A stretch of 64,000 nucleotides of DNA from JAAFIP01 sp043774625 (GTDB taxonomy: Bacteria; Pseudomonadota; Gammaproteobacteria; Burkholderiales; Burkholderiaceae_C), in assembly GCA_043774625.1 (NCBI GenBank), contig JAYVTG010000017.1, positions 1 to 64,000 of the forward strand. The letters run 5' to 3'. Position numbers and translations under genes: made by a program. Under the pieces are notes generated by a model. The model was not told the origin of the DNA, did not search any database, and was given only the letters and a program-made list of their open reading frames with translations. This document shows positions 7,671 to 15,953 of this stretch, piece by piece (position 1 is the first letter of the stretch; every line of letters begins with the position of its first letter).

Positions 7671-9599
7671 ATGGCTTGGGACACACGTTATTCATCTTTA
7701 ATTGATATCAATTGGGCTACACCACCACCACAATGCACAGACCCGTATCTTTGTTGGGCAGACGTGAGCGCATTCGCACCCGTGGGAGGGGTTACATATG
7801 GGCCGCTTGTCCCTGTGTTGCTGGAATTAACCAAGCCCGCACATGAAGTTGGCGATGAGAAATTTCAAAATGCTGGGGCGAGGATTGCGAAAAGCTACCT
7901 GCAAGTCAATGACTCTACATTGGCATCCTGTACGTATTGTTCTGCTGAGGTCAGTCCGTCATTTCTAAAATTTCCGCCAGTGTGGGTCAAACGCTTAACC
8001 CTTGGAGCTGCTAGATTAGCGAACTGCCAGCTACCAACTGAAAATTTTACTGAGATCGGATTTGAATTTGGCAAAAAGATTAGCCCCTTAGTCGGTGTTA
8101 TTGATGATGGACTTGCATTTGCGCATCCCAAGTTTGTGGCTCGCACCATTGCGTTTTACAACCAGGAAAACAGTTGTACTTTGTTTCAAAACGACATTCA
8201 GTCTCGGCTTGCGACGAATCGCACAAGAGCTCAAGACATTTATGACCAAAGCACTGCTTTAGTGCCGTTGCAGTCTCATGGCACAGCAGTCATGTATCTG
8301 GCGAGTGTTGATGTCAATAACAAAGACATATCGTGCCTGCTAGCTGGCGTTCAACTCCCTGTCAGAACCGTACAAGACGCTTCAGGTGGTTCGTTGTCCG
8401 TTCATATTTTGGATGGTATTCGATACATATGTGATTTGGCAGCAACGATTAGTTCGAAAATAAAGCCTTATCCTGTAGTGATAAATATCAGCTTTGGCGC
8501 CATAGCTGGTTCGCACGATGGCACGAGCATGCTGGAATGCGCAATAGACCAAGTTCTTGAAAAGCGAAAGCACAATACGGCAATTGTCATACCTGCAGGT
8601 AACGCAAGGGGAACGAACACCAACGCAGCATTCGAACTTGCACCGGGTGGTGAACATCAGCTAATCTGGAATATAAGTTATAACGATAAGACCGATAGTT
8701 TTGTGGAAATATGGGTTGATGATGCGCAGGGCATTGAAGTGCAACTCACCTGGCCAGATGGACTTTCTTCGGGTTATCTTAAAAAAGGTGATTGCAAATT
8801 TTGGCAACCAGACTCAGGGTGTCCTTTGGCTGGGGTCATTTTTCTGGGAAAGACTTCGCATTCAAACTCGAAGCAAATGTGTCTGTTGGCTATTGCACCG
8901 ACGAGCGGCCAAAGTCGAAATGAGGCTCCAAGCGGGGCTTGGAAGATAGACATTAAAAATAGTGCACTTAAAAATTCAAAAATTCAGGCATGGATTGAGC
9001 GAGATGGCAAAGTATTTGGAAGAGATAGTGGTGGTCAACAAAGCTACTTTTCGAATATACCCAATTCTGGCGTGGGTGTGGCCACTAGTCTGAATAGCCT
9101 AGGTAATGGTGCAAATACAATTGTGGTCGGTGCTTACCGAATAAGTGATGGGTTACCTTGTGATTACAGCGGTGCAGAAGAAAACTTGCCGGATGTCAAT
9201 AGTCTTGCTCCCACGCTTTGCGCTCCAGGTGATGAGGGTGATTCAAGATATGACTATGGAATAAGTGTGCCGGAAAGTTGGGGAGGTAGTAGTTTTAGGC
9301 TAAGTGGCACCAGCGTAGCCGCACCACAAGTGACGGCATGGATTGCAAATTACATGCACGAGAATATTGGCTCTAATGGCAATATGAATTTATGGAAAAA
9401 ACTATACATATACGCGGCTAAAAAGTTTTCGCAAAATCAAACCGCTCAACTAAAATTGATCGAGAATAATGTGATTAAATCGGCGCTGACCGCACAGGCG
9501 AAACAAGATGAACAAGAGCTAAGCGAGACACCAGATGGAAGCCTGTCGAAGCCTCAATTCGTAAACCGAATTGGTGCGGGAAGACTGAAGCGTAGATAG
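7671..9599 (+). CDS. leaderless subtilisin-family (S8) serine protease
   Basis: A 642-residue subtilase. The catalytic triad is visible as Asp145 (VGVIDDG), His203 (SHGTAV) and Ser at about 548 (LSGTSVAAPQ), with the oxyanion Asn in PAGNARGTN. The triad is intact, so activity is likely. There is no signal peptide and no classical propeptide; the ~140-residue N-terminal region is unassigned. Between Asn and Ser lies a ~230-residue beta-rich insert. The gene begins 5 bp after the PAP2-like gene and shares its AT-rich composition. A cytoplasmic protease beside a cyclase-TPR protein suggests a regulated signalling or stress-response unit; substrates are unknown. Confidence 0.88.
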   Translation: MAWDTRYSSLIDINWATPPPQCTDPYLCWADVSAFAPVGGVTYGPLVPVLLELTKPAHEVGDEKFQNAGARIAKSYLQVNDSTLASCTYCSAEVSPSFLKFPPVWVKRLTLGAARLANCQLPTENFTEIGFEFGKKISPLVGVIDDGLAFAHPKFVARTIAFYNQENSCTLFQNDIQSRLATNRTRAQDIYDQSTALVPLQSHGTAVMYLASVDVNNKDISCLLAGVQLPVRTVQDASGGSLSVHILDGIRYICDLAATISSKIKPYPVVINISFGAIAGSHDGTSMLECAIDQVLEKRKHNTAIVIPAGNARGTNTNAAFELAPGGEHQLIWNISYNDKTDSFVEIWVDDAQGIEVQLTWPDGLSSGYLKKGDCKFWQPDSGCPLAGVIFLGKTSHSNSKQMCLLAIAPTSGQSRNEAPSGAWKIDIKNSALKNSKIQAWIERDGKVFGRDSGGQQSYFSNIPNSGVGVATSLNSLGNGANTIVVGAYRISDGLPCDYSGAEENLPDVNSLAPTLCAPGDEGDSRYDYGISVPESWGGSSFRLSGTSVAAPQVTAWIANYMHENIGSNGNMNLWKKLYIYAAKKFSQNQTAQLKLIENNVIKSALTAQAKQDEQELSETPDGSLSKPQFVNRIGAGRLKRR

Positions 9600-9635
9600 A
9601 TAACGTTTGAACACCTCGGTACGAAAACTTGTTCA

Positions 9636-9666
9636 ATTTTGCTCAGACTAACTGGCTGAGCAAAAT
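9636..9666. terminator. stem-loop between convergent subtilase and ATPase genes
   Basis: An 11-bp perfect stem, ATTTTGCTCAG (9636-9646) and CTGAGCAAAAT (9656-9666), 9-nt loop. It overlaps the ATPase stop codon. The T/A tracts lie inside the stem rather than after it, so a two-way terminator is plausible but not certain. Confidence 0.5.
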
Positions 9667-10827
9667 AACCGCATTCGCCACCCGAATCCCGTCACGGTTC
9701 ACATAGTCTTTGTTGCCTGTTGCGCTTACCTGCCATGCCTGTGCGTGGGGGTAGCGCAGCTTCATGTAGCGCAGGCTGCCTGATACGTCTGCATCGCTCT
9801 GCTTGCATTCAATCAGGGCGATTGGTTGCTGTTTGTGCAAGATGACGAAGTCTACTTCGCGGCCATCGGTGTCGCGAAAGTAGCGCAGCTCCAGGTCTTC
9901 GCCTGCAGTGTCTATTTGGTATTCCACCCATTTAATGAGGTGGCTGGCTACCAGGTTTTCAAAGCGGGCAGCGCTGTCGTCTACCACGCGCCAGTCGCAG
10001 TGGTAATGTTTTTGCTCTTTTTTGACTGCACGCAGCCGCGACGCATTGCCTGCGCCGCCTGTGAAAGGTGCAATGCGAAAAATGCCATACAAACGCTCCA
10101 GAATGTCTATCCAGCGGGCTACGGTGGCGTGTTGCACTTGCAGGTCTTCGCGCAGGCTGTTGATGGACAGGGGGCTGCCTACGCGGTGCGTTAGCGCCAT
10201 GCTGAGTAGTTCTAGCTTGCCAAGGTCCGATACGGTTTCTAGCGAGGTGACTTCTTCGCGCACCAGCCGGTCGCGGTAGGCCAGGCGCCAGCGGCGGGCA
10301 AAGCTGTCCTGGCCTTTATAAAACGGCTCCGGAAAGCCGCCTAGTGCCAGCAATTGCGCCAGTGTGTCGGCGTGGCCACCCAGCTCAGCAACGCTTAAGG
10401 GGTGCAGCCGCAGATAAAAATAGCGCCCTTGCAGTGAATCGCCGCCGTGGCGATATAAATCGAGCCGGGCAGACCCTGTAACCAGAATGCGTTGCTTTTC
10501 TTGGGCGCCAGGGTTAGGTTGTTGGGCTGTTTCGTCCACCAGTCCTTTGAGAAAATTTCTCCAGCCTTTGTATTTGTGAATTTCATCAAAAAACCATAAA
10601 GGGGTGACCGGTAGTTCGCGCCGCAATATGGCCTGGCGCTGCGCTGCTATGTCGTAGTTCATTTCTGCCTGAGGGCTGGCAATCAGGCTGCGACCGAGTG
10701 ATGTTTTGCCTACCTGGCGCGGCCCGCCGAGTATGACCATTTTTTGCAAAAGATCGCTTTCTATAGCTGCGCGCAGGTAGCGGTGGTTACCAGGGTAAAA
10801 GGGTGATAGATTTGCAAAATTAGTCAT
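9643..10827 (-). CDS. AAA-family ATPase with DUF4143 C-terminal domain
   Basis: A 394-residue protein with an N-terminal P-loop (GGPRQVGKTS; Walker B LWFFDEIH) and a C-terminal DUF4143 region ending in a nuclease-like core: DGREVDFVILHKQQPIALIECKQ, with the D...E-x-K spacing of restriction-endonuclease folds. A winged-helix-like stretch (LREDLQVQHATVARWIDILERLYGIF) lies between. Members are widespread, mobile and poorly characterised. The promoter region holds a perfect 25-bp inverted repeat. The gene lies in the accessory block between pth and rplY. Confidence 0.85.
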   Translation of the reverse strand: MTNFANLSPFYPGNHRYLRAAIESDLLQKMVILGGPRQVGKTSLGRSLIASPQAEMNYDIAAQRQAILRRELPVTPLWFFDEIHKYKGWRNFLKGLVDETAQQPNPGAQEKQRILVTGSARLDLYRHGGDSLQGRYFYLRLHPLSVAELGGHADTLAQLLALGGFPEPFYKGQDSFARRWRLAYRDRLVREEVTSLETVSDLGKLELLSMALTHRVGSPLSINSLREDLQVQHATVARWIDILERLYGIFRIAPFTGGAGNASRLRAVKKEQKHYHCDWRVVDDSAARFENLVASHLIKWVEYQIDTAGEDLELRYFRDTDGREVDFVILHKQQPIALIECKQSDADVSGSLRYMKLRYPHAQAWQVSATGNKDYVNRDGIRVANAVILLSQLV

Positions 10828-10830
10828 GAC

Positions 10831-10886
10831 TAAATTATAGCGGGCTATAAAAAAAACGCGCTTTTTTTATAGCCCGCTATAATTTA
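10831..10886. repeat. perfect 25-bp inverted repeat upstream of the DUF4143 ATPase
   Basis: Arms 10831-10855 and 10862-10886 are exactly complementary, with a 6-nt centre (ACGCGC). Each arm itself contains the palindrome TATAGCGGGCTATA. It lies just upstream of the ATPase start and just after the CRP-family gene stop, so it could be the ATPase operator/promoter, a terminator for the regulator gene (T/A tracts border the loop), or the end of a small mobile element. Confidence 0.85.
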
Positions 10887-10896
10887 ACAGCATTTT

Positions 10897-11553
10897 TTAC
10901 CAATGTTCTGGCAAGTTTTTGCACAGATAAATGGCACGCCCTTCGCTGCGCAGGTACTTGCCTTTTTCCAGGTCGCGCAATATTTTGCTAACCATCTCAC
11001 GGCTGGTGCCTATGCGTTGCGCCAAACTGGAGTGGGTGGTGCCAGCTTTTACGCGGTGGGGGTAGGGGGTATTGCCACCGGCGCTGAGTTCACCCAGCAC
11101 TTCACGCAGTCTGCCGTAGGCATCTAACAATGCCATGCTGCGCACAGTGTTGGTAGCAGCACGTGCCCGACTAATAATTTTGGTGATGAGCTCGTGGGCC
11201 AGTTCGGGTGATGTGGCCAGCAGTCCGCGCACACGCTCTCGCGTGACTACGGCGCAAGTGCAAGCTGTGGCGGCTTCTATGCTGGCCGAACGCGGCCCTC
11301 CGTCCAAAGACATTTCTCCAAAATAATCAGGCGCGTCGATATTGCCGTAGGTGACTTCTCGGCCTTGGCCGTCTGTACCATAAACGCGCACACTGCCTTC
11401 CAACAGTATGACGATGGTGTCGCCCTCGTCGGCTTCGTTCAAGATGATGGCGGACTTTTTGTAAGTGCGGCGCACCCCTGCATCTGCCAGGCTTTGAATG
11501 GCAGGGCTGAGTGTTTTAGTGGTGGCTACAACCGCAGGATTGGTGGAAGGCAT
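10897..11553 (-). CDS. CRP/FNR-family transcription regulator
   Basis: A 218-residue regulator with an N-terminal cyclic-nucleotide-binding fold and a C-terminal helix-turn-helix. The phosphate-binding cassette FGEMSLDGGPRSASIEA keeps the Gly-Glu and Arg-Ser pattern that contacts cAMP in CRP. The recognition helix region is SSLAQRIGTSREMVSKILRDLE. There is no FNR-type N-terminal Cys cluster. A class III cyclase in the same accessory block makes cAMP a reasonable ligand, but this is inference. Confidence 0.85.
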   Translation of the reverse strand: MPSTNPAVVATTKTLSPAIQSLADAGVRRTYKKSAIILNEADEGDTIVILLEGSVRVYGTDGQGREVTYGNIDAPDYFGEMSLDGGPRSASIEAATACTCAVVTRERVRGLLATSPELAHELITKIISRARAATNTVRSMALLDAYGRLREVLGELSAGGNTPYPHRVKAGTTHSSLAQRIGTSREMVSKILRDLEKGKYLRSEGRAIYLCKNLPEHW

Positions 11554-11616
11554 GCGCGCATTATGGCGCGTGCTGGCTTATGTCGTGGCAAGTTTGGCGT
11601 AAACCGGGGGATGCGT

Positions 11617-12303
11617 TTACGCAGAAATCAAGCCGCTGGGCATGACGGCAGCCATCAGTGGTGGCAGCACTGCCAGGCGTTTGATGACCTCGCGAATACC
11701 GCTGCTGTTGGTTTTAGCGCAGATGTTGCGCACATGGGTGCGGATGGTGGCTTCTCCTACCATCAGGCGTTGCGCCATCTCTGGTGCCGTCAGGCCAATG
11801 CACATCAGGCCTAGCACCTGCTCTTCAGTTGCAGTGAGTTTGTGTGCGCGTGAGAAAAAGCTCAGCATAAGGCTTTCGCATACACCAGCACGGCTGAACA
11901 TCAAGGCGAAACGGGGCGCGGCATTGGGCGCTGTTTTGAGCGGCACAACGGCTACCGTTGTGCGCGCCAAGGGGCCAAGAGCGATCATGCTGCGTTTGCC
12001 CTGTGCGGCTTTGGTCAGCGCTTCTTGCAGGCTTTGCGTGTCTGTTGGATGTGATGTGACCAGTTTGTGGTCTTGCACACCAACGCAGTCGCCACGGGCT
12101 ATAACAGCTTGTGCCGCAGTATTGGAATGCAGCACTTGGGCGCTGCGGTCTACGATGATGACGCCGCAAGCCAGCTCGTCTAATGCGCCTGCCATCATGT
12201 CATGGCCTGATGTGGGCGAATGGGATGCCGGCAGTTCACCGATATAGCCGCGTTGGGCGCTTGGCATGGCATGGTTGCTGGGATGCTGTGTTGTGTTATT
12301 CAT
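11617..12303 (-). CDS. LuxR/GerE-type transcription regulator
   Basis: A 228-residue protein. The C-terminal ~65 residues are a LuxR helix-turn-helix (LTATEEQVLGLMCIGLTAPEMAQRLMVGEATIRTHVRNI). The N-terminal part (ELACGVIIVDRSAQVLHSNTAAQAV) resembles a PAS-like sensor; no receiver Asp is seen. I start it at the ATG of MNNTTQ (12303), because the longer frame to 12417 would run through the rplY terminator. It could sense a small ligand or redox state; no target is deducible. Confidence 0.8.
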   Translation of the reverse strand: MNNTTQHPSNHAMPSAQRGYIGELPASHSPTSGHDMMAGALDELACGVIIVDRSAQVLHSNTAAQAVIARGDCVGVQDHKLVTSHPTDTQSLQEALTKAAQGKRSMIALGPLARTTVAVVPLKTAPNAAPRFALMFSRAGVCESLMLSFFSRAHKLTATEEQVLGLMCIGLTAPEMAQRLMVGEATIRTHVRNICAKTNSSGIREVIKRLAVLPPLMAAVMPSGLISA

Positions 12304-12375
12304 GCCCCAAGCGTAAGAAAAACCTGGCTTTGCAGGTGGGTAATAGTTGCGCTGCAATTGTGAAATAGTTGCCAA

Positions 12376-12402
12376 AAACAAAAAGGCCCACCGAAGTGGG
12401 CC
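12376..12402 (-). terminator. intrinsic terminator of rplY
   Basis: On the minus strand, GGCCCAC-TTCG-GTGGGCC (12385-12402) is followed by TTTTTGTTTTT. It begins 30 bp after the rplY stop codon. Confidence 0.9.
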
Positions 12403-12431
12403 CTTTATGAGGTGCAATGAGCCGAAGTAGC

Positions 12432-13139
12432 TTACTTCTTGGCTGGTGGTTTGGCGGCGGGTGCTTTGGCTGCAGGCGCTTTGGCGTCGGCAGCCTTCGC
12501 GTCAGCTTTAGGCGCTGGCTTGCCGCCTTTGCCTTTGGCGTCTGCAGCCGGTGCTGCATCGGCTGCCGGAGCAGCTTCAACCAACAAGGGCACTACGGAC
12601 ACCAGCACGGGGTTAACGTTGCCTTTGGTGACGACTTTGACGCCCTTGGGTAGCTTCAAATCATTCACGTGCAGGGACGTGCCCTTTTTCAGCTTGGACA
12701 GGTCTACCGCGATGAATTCGGGCAGGTCTACTGGCAAGCAGTTGACGGACACTTCGTTAGACACGTGGTTGATCAGGCAGTTGTCTGTCTTGACCGCTGG
12801 AGACTCGGCCTCACCACTGTAGTGCAAAGGCACTTTCATGGTTAGCTTGGTGTTGGCGTCAACGCGTTGAAAGTCGATGTGTTGCACCATCGGCTTGTAG
12901 GGGTGGTACTGCACGTCGCGCAGCAAGACTTTGGTGTCTTTACCGCCCACTTCCATGTCGAGCACAGATGCGTGGAAGGCTTCTTTTTTCAGTGCAAACC
13001 ACAGTGCGTTGTGATCGAGTTCGATCAACAGTGCGTCGGTGGTGCCACCGTAGACGATACCAGGCGTGCGGCCTGTAATGCGGAGACGGCGGCTCGCACC
13101 CGTACCCTGCTTAGCGCGCTCAAAAGCGACAAATTTCAT
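12432..13139 (-). CDS. rplY: 50S ribosomal protein L25 (CTC-type)
   Basis: A 235-residue L25/general stress protein CTC that binds 5S rRNA. The N-terminal L25 domain (MKFVAFERAKQGTGASRRLRITGRTPGIVYGG) is followed by the TL5/CTC beta domain (VDLPEFIAVDLSKLKKGTSLHVNDLKLPKGV). The last ~50 residues are an Ala/Lys/Pro-rich tail (KADAKAADAKAPAAKAPAAK), common in Burkholderiales. It lies downstream of prs on the same strand and ends in a clear terminator. Confidence 0.97.
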   Translation of the reverse strand: MKFVAFERAKQGTGASRRLRITGRTPGIVYGGTTDALLIELDHNALWFALKKEAFHASVLDMEVGGKDTKVLLRDVQYHPYKPMVQHIDFQRVDANTKLTMKVPLHYSGEAESPAVKTDNCLINHVSNEVSVNCLPVDLPEFIAVDLSKLKKGTSLHVNDLKLPKGVKVVTKGNVNPVLVSVVPLLVEAAPAADAAPAADAKGKGGKPAPKADAKAADAKAPAAKAPAAKPPAKK

Positions 13140-13237
13140 AATAACTCCTGCTAGAAGCCTACCGCGACCAGTTGGCTTCGATGAACAAAATTGACTTTAA
13201 AAGAATTTTTAGAGTCAACACTTTTGCTGATTTGCGA

Positions 13238-13267
13238 ATGGGGTTCTTCAAACAGAATCAACCCCAT
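13238..13267. other. stem-loop in the prs-rplY spacer
   Basis: ATGGGGTT (13238-13245) and AACCCCAT (13260-13267) pair around a 14-nt loop. There is no T-run, so it may be an RNA-processing or attenuation structure rather than a terminator. The rest of the 163-bp spacer shows nothing I can name. Confidence 0.4.
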
Positions 13268-13302
13268 GCAACAGGCTCAGCAAGCCCATTTTTTCTTCTT
13301 GC

Positions 13303-14277
13303 TCAGAACAGGTTTTCTTGTTCCGAGAACAAACTCATGACCGACTCACCCTTGGCAATACGCTGGATGGTTTCTGCAAACAGCGGCGCCACAGAGAGCT
13401 GGCGAATCTTGCCGCAAGCACGTGCGACCTCTGACAAGGGAATGGTGTTGGTGATAACAACTTCATCCAGTGCATTGCCTTTGGCAATACGCTCGATAGC
13501 GGGGCCAGAGAATACGGGGTGGGTGCAATACGCATACACCTTCTTGGCACCGCGCTCTTTCAAAACCTCTGCCGCTTTGACCAGAGTGCCTGCCGTGTCA
13601 ATCATGTCGTCCATGATGACGCAGTTGCGGCCATCAATGTCGCCAATCACGTGCATGACTTCAGAAACATTGGCTTTGGGGCGGCGTTTGTCGATGATGG
13701 CCAGGTCACAACCCAATTGCTTGGCCAAGGCGCGCGCGCGCACCACGCCGCCCACGTCTGGCGACACAACGATCAAATCGTCGTATTTTTGCTTGCGCAA
13801 GTCACCTAGCAGCACGGGGGACGCGTAAATGTTGTCTACCGGAATATCAAAAAAGCCCTGAATCTGGTCGGCATGCAAGTCCATGGTGAGCACATTGGAT
13901 ACCCCCACGGTTTGCAACAGGTTGGCCACCACTTTTGCGCTGATGGGAACGCGGCTGGAACGCGGGCGGCGGTCTTGGCGGGCGTAGCCAAAATAAGGGA
14001 TAACGGCGCTGATGCGTTCAGCAGACGCGCGCTTTAAAGCGTCTACCATCATCAGCAGTTCCATCAAATTCTCGTTGGTGGGGGCGCAGGTAGACTGCAC
14101 GACAAACACGTCGCGGGCGCGGACGTTTTGGTTGATTTCTACAGTCACCTCACCGTCAGAAAAACGGCCCACATTGGCAGCGCCGACGGTGATTCCCAAA
14201 TGCTCGGCAATTTCAACCGCCATGGTGGGGTTGGCATTGCCGGTGAAAACCATGAAATCAGGATGCAATGCGCTCAT
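13303..14277 (-). CDS. prs: ribose-phosphate pyrophosphokinase
   Basis: Makes PRPP from ribose 5-phosphate and ATP for nucleotide, His and Trp synthesis. Signatures: FSDGEVTVEI, YFGYARQDRR (ATP site), and VSPDVGGVVRARALAKQLG with the PRPP-binding loop NCVIMDDMIDTAGT. I start at the ATG of MSALHPDFMVFTGNANP (14277), giving 324 residues, the usual length; the frame extends to 14328 without conserved sequence. It lies upstream of rplY and downstream of tRNA-Gln and ispE, a typical order. Confidence 0.97.
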   Translation of the reverse strand: MSALHPDFMVFTGNANPTMAVEIAEHLGITVGAANVGRFSDGEVTVEINQNVRARDVFVVQSTCAPTNENLMELLMMVDALKRASAERISAVIPYFGYARQDRRPRSSRVPISAKVVANLLQTVGVSNVLTMDLHADQIQGFFDIPVDNIYASPVLLGDLRKQKYDDLIVVSPDVGGVVRARALAKQLGCDLAIIDKRRPKANVSEVMHVIGDIDGRNCVIMDDMIDTAGTLVKAAEVLKERGAKKVYAYCTHPVFSGPAIERIAKGNALDEVVITNTIPLSEVARACGKIRQLSVAPLFAETIQRIAKGESVMSLFSEQENLF

Positions 14278-14349
14278 GATGATGGACTCATTCGTGGAAT
14301 GAAGATGAATGGAAAGCTGCCGGGTCATGAACCAGACAGCGAGAAAATT

Positions 14350-14426
14350 TGGCAGGGGAAGAAGGACTCGAACCTTCGCATGCTGGAATCAAAATCCAGT
14401 GCCTTAACCAACTTGGCGACTCCCCT
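14350..14426 (-). tRNA. tRNA-Gln (anticodon TTG)
   Basis: On the minus strand the cloverleaf starts AGGGGAGTCGCCAAG, has anticodon arm CTGGA-TTTTGAT-TCCAG (TTG), the T-arm GTTCGAGTC, and ends with encoded CCA. The acceptor stem pairs AGGGGAG with TTCCCCT, with one G-U pair. Sits between ispE and prs. Confidence 0.97.
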
Positions 14427-14486
14427 ACACGGGTTAAGGTGGTGCAATTTGCATCAAACCACCGCAACCGATAACTCTCTGCCGAC

Positions 14487-15377
14487 TTAATCTGCCCAAC
14501 CAACCAGTGGATGCGCGTCTAAAGACTGGCAAATTCTTTGCTGCCAACCGGGTGGTGCGGTTTTTAAATTTGCATTCAAAATTTCGTCGCCAGAAATTTT
14601 GGCAAATACCGCACTGCCAGAGCCTGTCATTCGGGGGCTTAAACCCTGTTCGCGCAGCATGTTGAGTGCGGTACTAACGTCGGGGTTGAGCCTTTGAGCT
14701 ACAGGCTGCAAATCATTGTGACCGTAATCATATGGATGAGCAACAAAGCCAGAAATTATAGCACTGTGGGTGTCGCGTTTCAAATCGGGCGCTGCAAAAA
14801 TAGCAGGTGTAGATACGCCACTTGCAGGTTTGAGCACCACAAATTGCGCACTAGGTAGCTGGATTGGCGTAATTTGCTCGCCCACACCTTCTACCCAGGC
14901 GTTGCGACCACGCAAGAAGAAGGGCACGTCTGCACCCAGTTGCAAGCCGATTTGCTCTAAATTTAATAGCTGCCTGCGCACATTCCATAAGCGGTTCAGG
15001 CCTAAAAGGCAGGTAGCCGCGTCTGACGATCCGCCTCCCATACCTGCCTGGCTGGGAATGCGCTTGACCAAGCGGATGTGCACGCCCAGCGTGGTGCCTG
15101 TTGCAAGTTGTAGCGCGCGGGCTGCGCGCACGCACAGGTCGTCGCTGGGTAATGGCTCATGCGGGGCGCTTGTGGATGTGGTTGTCTGCGCCGTCTCGTC
15201 GGTTACATCTTCTCGGCTAATGTGGCCGTCCATGCGAAGTTCCAGGTGCAGGGTGTCGCACCAGTCAACCAGCATAAAGGCAGACTGTAGCAGGTGGTAG
15301 CCGTCTGCACGCTTACCGGTGATGTGCAAAAAAAGATTCAGCTTGGCGGGCGCGGCCAGGTCGTACAGGGCTTTCAT
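14487..15377 (-). CDS. ispE: 4-diphosphocytidyl-2-C-methyl-D-erythritol kinase IspE
   Basis: GHMP kinase of the MEP isoprenoid pathway, phosphorylating CDP-ME at the 2-hydroxyl. The N-terminus PAKLNLFLHITGKRADGYHLL, the ATP loop PSQAGMGGGSSDAA, and the C-terminal MTGSGSAVFA are all present. The 296 residues include a ~25-residue acidic/Thr-rich insert (EDVTDETAQTTTSTSAP). The segment RLWNVRRQLLNLEQIG coincides with an antisense copy of the dispersed repeat. lolB lies 15 bp upstream on the same strand. Confidence 0.96.
   Translation of the reverse strand: MKALYDLAAPAKLNLFLHITGKRADGYHLLQSAFMLVDWCDTLHLELRMDGHISREDVTDETAQTTTSTSAPHEPLPSDDLCVRAARALQLATGTTLGVHIRLVKRIPSQAGMGGGSSDAATCLLGLNRLWNVRRQLLNLEQIGLQLGADVPFFLRGRNAWVEGVGEQITPIQLPSAQFVVLKPASGVSTPAIFAAPDLKRDTHSAIISGFVAHPYDYGHNDLQPVAQRLNPDVSTALNMLREQGLSPRMTGSGSAVFAKISGDEILNANLKTAPPGWQQRICQSLDAHPLVGWAD
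14961..14994 (+). repeat. dispersed repeat inside ispE
   Basis: ATTTAATAGCTGCCTGCGCA followed by CATTCCATAAGCGG, antisense to the gene and read through in frame as WNVRRQLLNL. Confidence 0.7.
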
Positions 15378-15392
15378 GGTGCAAAAAAAGGT

Positions 15393-15953
15393 CTATTGGT
15401 CTAACACGATGCGCAATTGGGCCTGCGGCAGCGGTGCTGTGCGCTGCGCGCTGATGCGGCCGTCTGCACTGCGCGAGGTGTCAGCCAGCCAGCCGGGGGC
15501 TGTGGCCTGCTCGCCTTGCAGCCAGGCGAACAGGGCGCCTAGGGGAATGGCCGCGCCTGTGGTCGCCTCGATCATGGCTTCTGCAGAGGGGTATTGGCGT
15601 TTTTGGCTGCCGTTGTCTAACTGGGCCAAGCCGGGCTGCCAACGCAGGACGGCGGCGATATTACCCAGTGGGGTGGTCAGCGTCATTTCTCCGGACTGGG
15701 CGTTACCCAGCAGCGCAAACCCGCCAGAAAACGACTGGGTAGGTTCGCTTTGAATCAGCAGGCTGATGCGGCCATTGAACTCGTTGGTCTTTTTGGCTGT
15801 TTGGGAGCTATTTTGGCCTGTAGCCAGCGTAGATTGTGCGCAGGCAGCTATAAAAATAGTAGTAAACAGCAAGCTGGCAAGCAACAGCAAACGCAGCCAA
15901 GCGAGGGCTGCCGACCGACTGGTTTGGCGCGTATCCAGCGCACACGCCACCAT
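15393..15953 (-). CDS. lolB: outer-membrane lipoprotein insertion factor LolB
   Basis: Receives lipoproteins from LolA and inserts them in the outer membrane. This is a 186-residue lipoprotein with lipobox FIAAC. The mature part has the LolB features NEFNGRISL, SFSGGFALLGNAQSGEMTLTTPLGN and ATTGAAIPLGALFAWLQG. The lipobox region TTIFIAACAQSTLATG is encoded by a copy of the dispersed repeat (15820-15862). Its ATG overlaps the stop of the upstream TPR gene (TAATG), indicating translational coupling. Confidence 0.92.
   Translation of the reverse strand: MVACALDTRQTSRSAALAWLRLLLLASLLFTTIFIAACAQSTLATGQNSSQTAKKTNEFNGRISLLIQSEPTQSFSGGFALLGNAQSGEMTLTTPLGNIAAVLRWQPGLAQLDNGSQKRQYPSAEAMIEATTGAAIPLGALFAWLQGEQATAPGWLADTSRSADGRISAQRTAPLPQAQLRIVLDQ
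15820..15862 (-). repeat. dispersed repeat encoding the LolB lipobox
   Basis: GTAGCCAGCGTAGATTGTGC followed by GCAGGCAGCTATAAAAATAG. It is sense to lolB and translated as FIAACAQSTLATG, including the Cys predicted to be lipidated. Confidence 0.85.

Noticed and set aside
10757..10785. Possible dispersed repeat in the DUF4143 ATPase gene
   Set aside because: CTATAGCTGCGCGCAGGTAG matches the left half only; likely chance or too decayed.
12304..12417. Longer start for the LuxR-type regulator
   Set aside because: The extension passes through the rplY terminator hairpin and has no conserved sequence.
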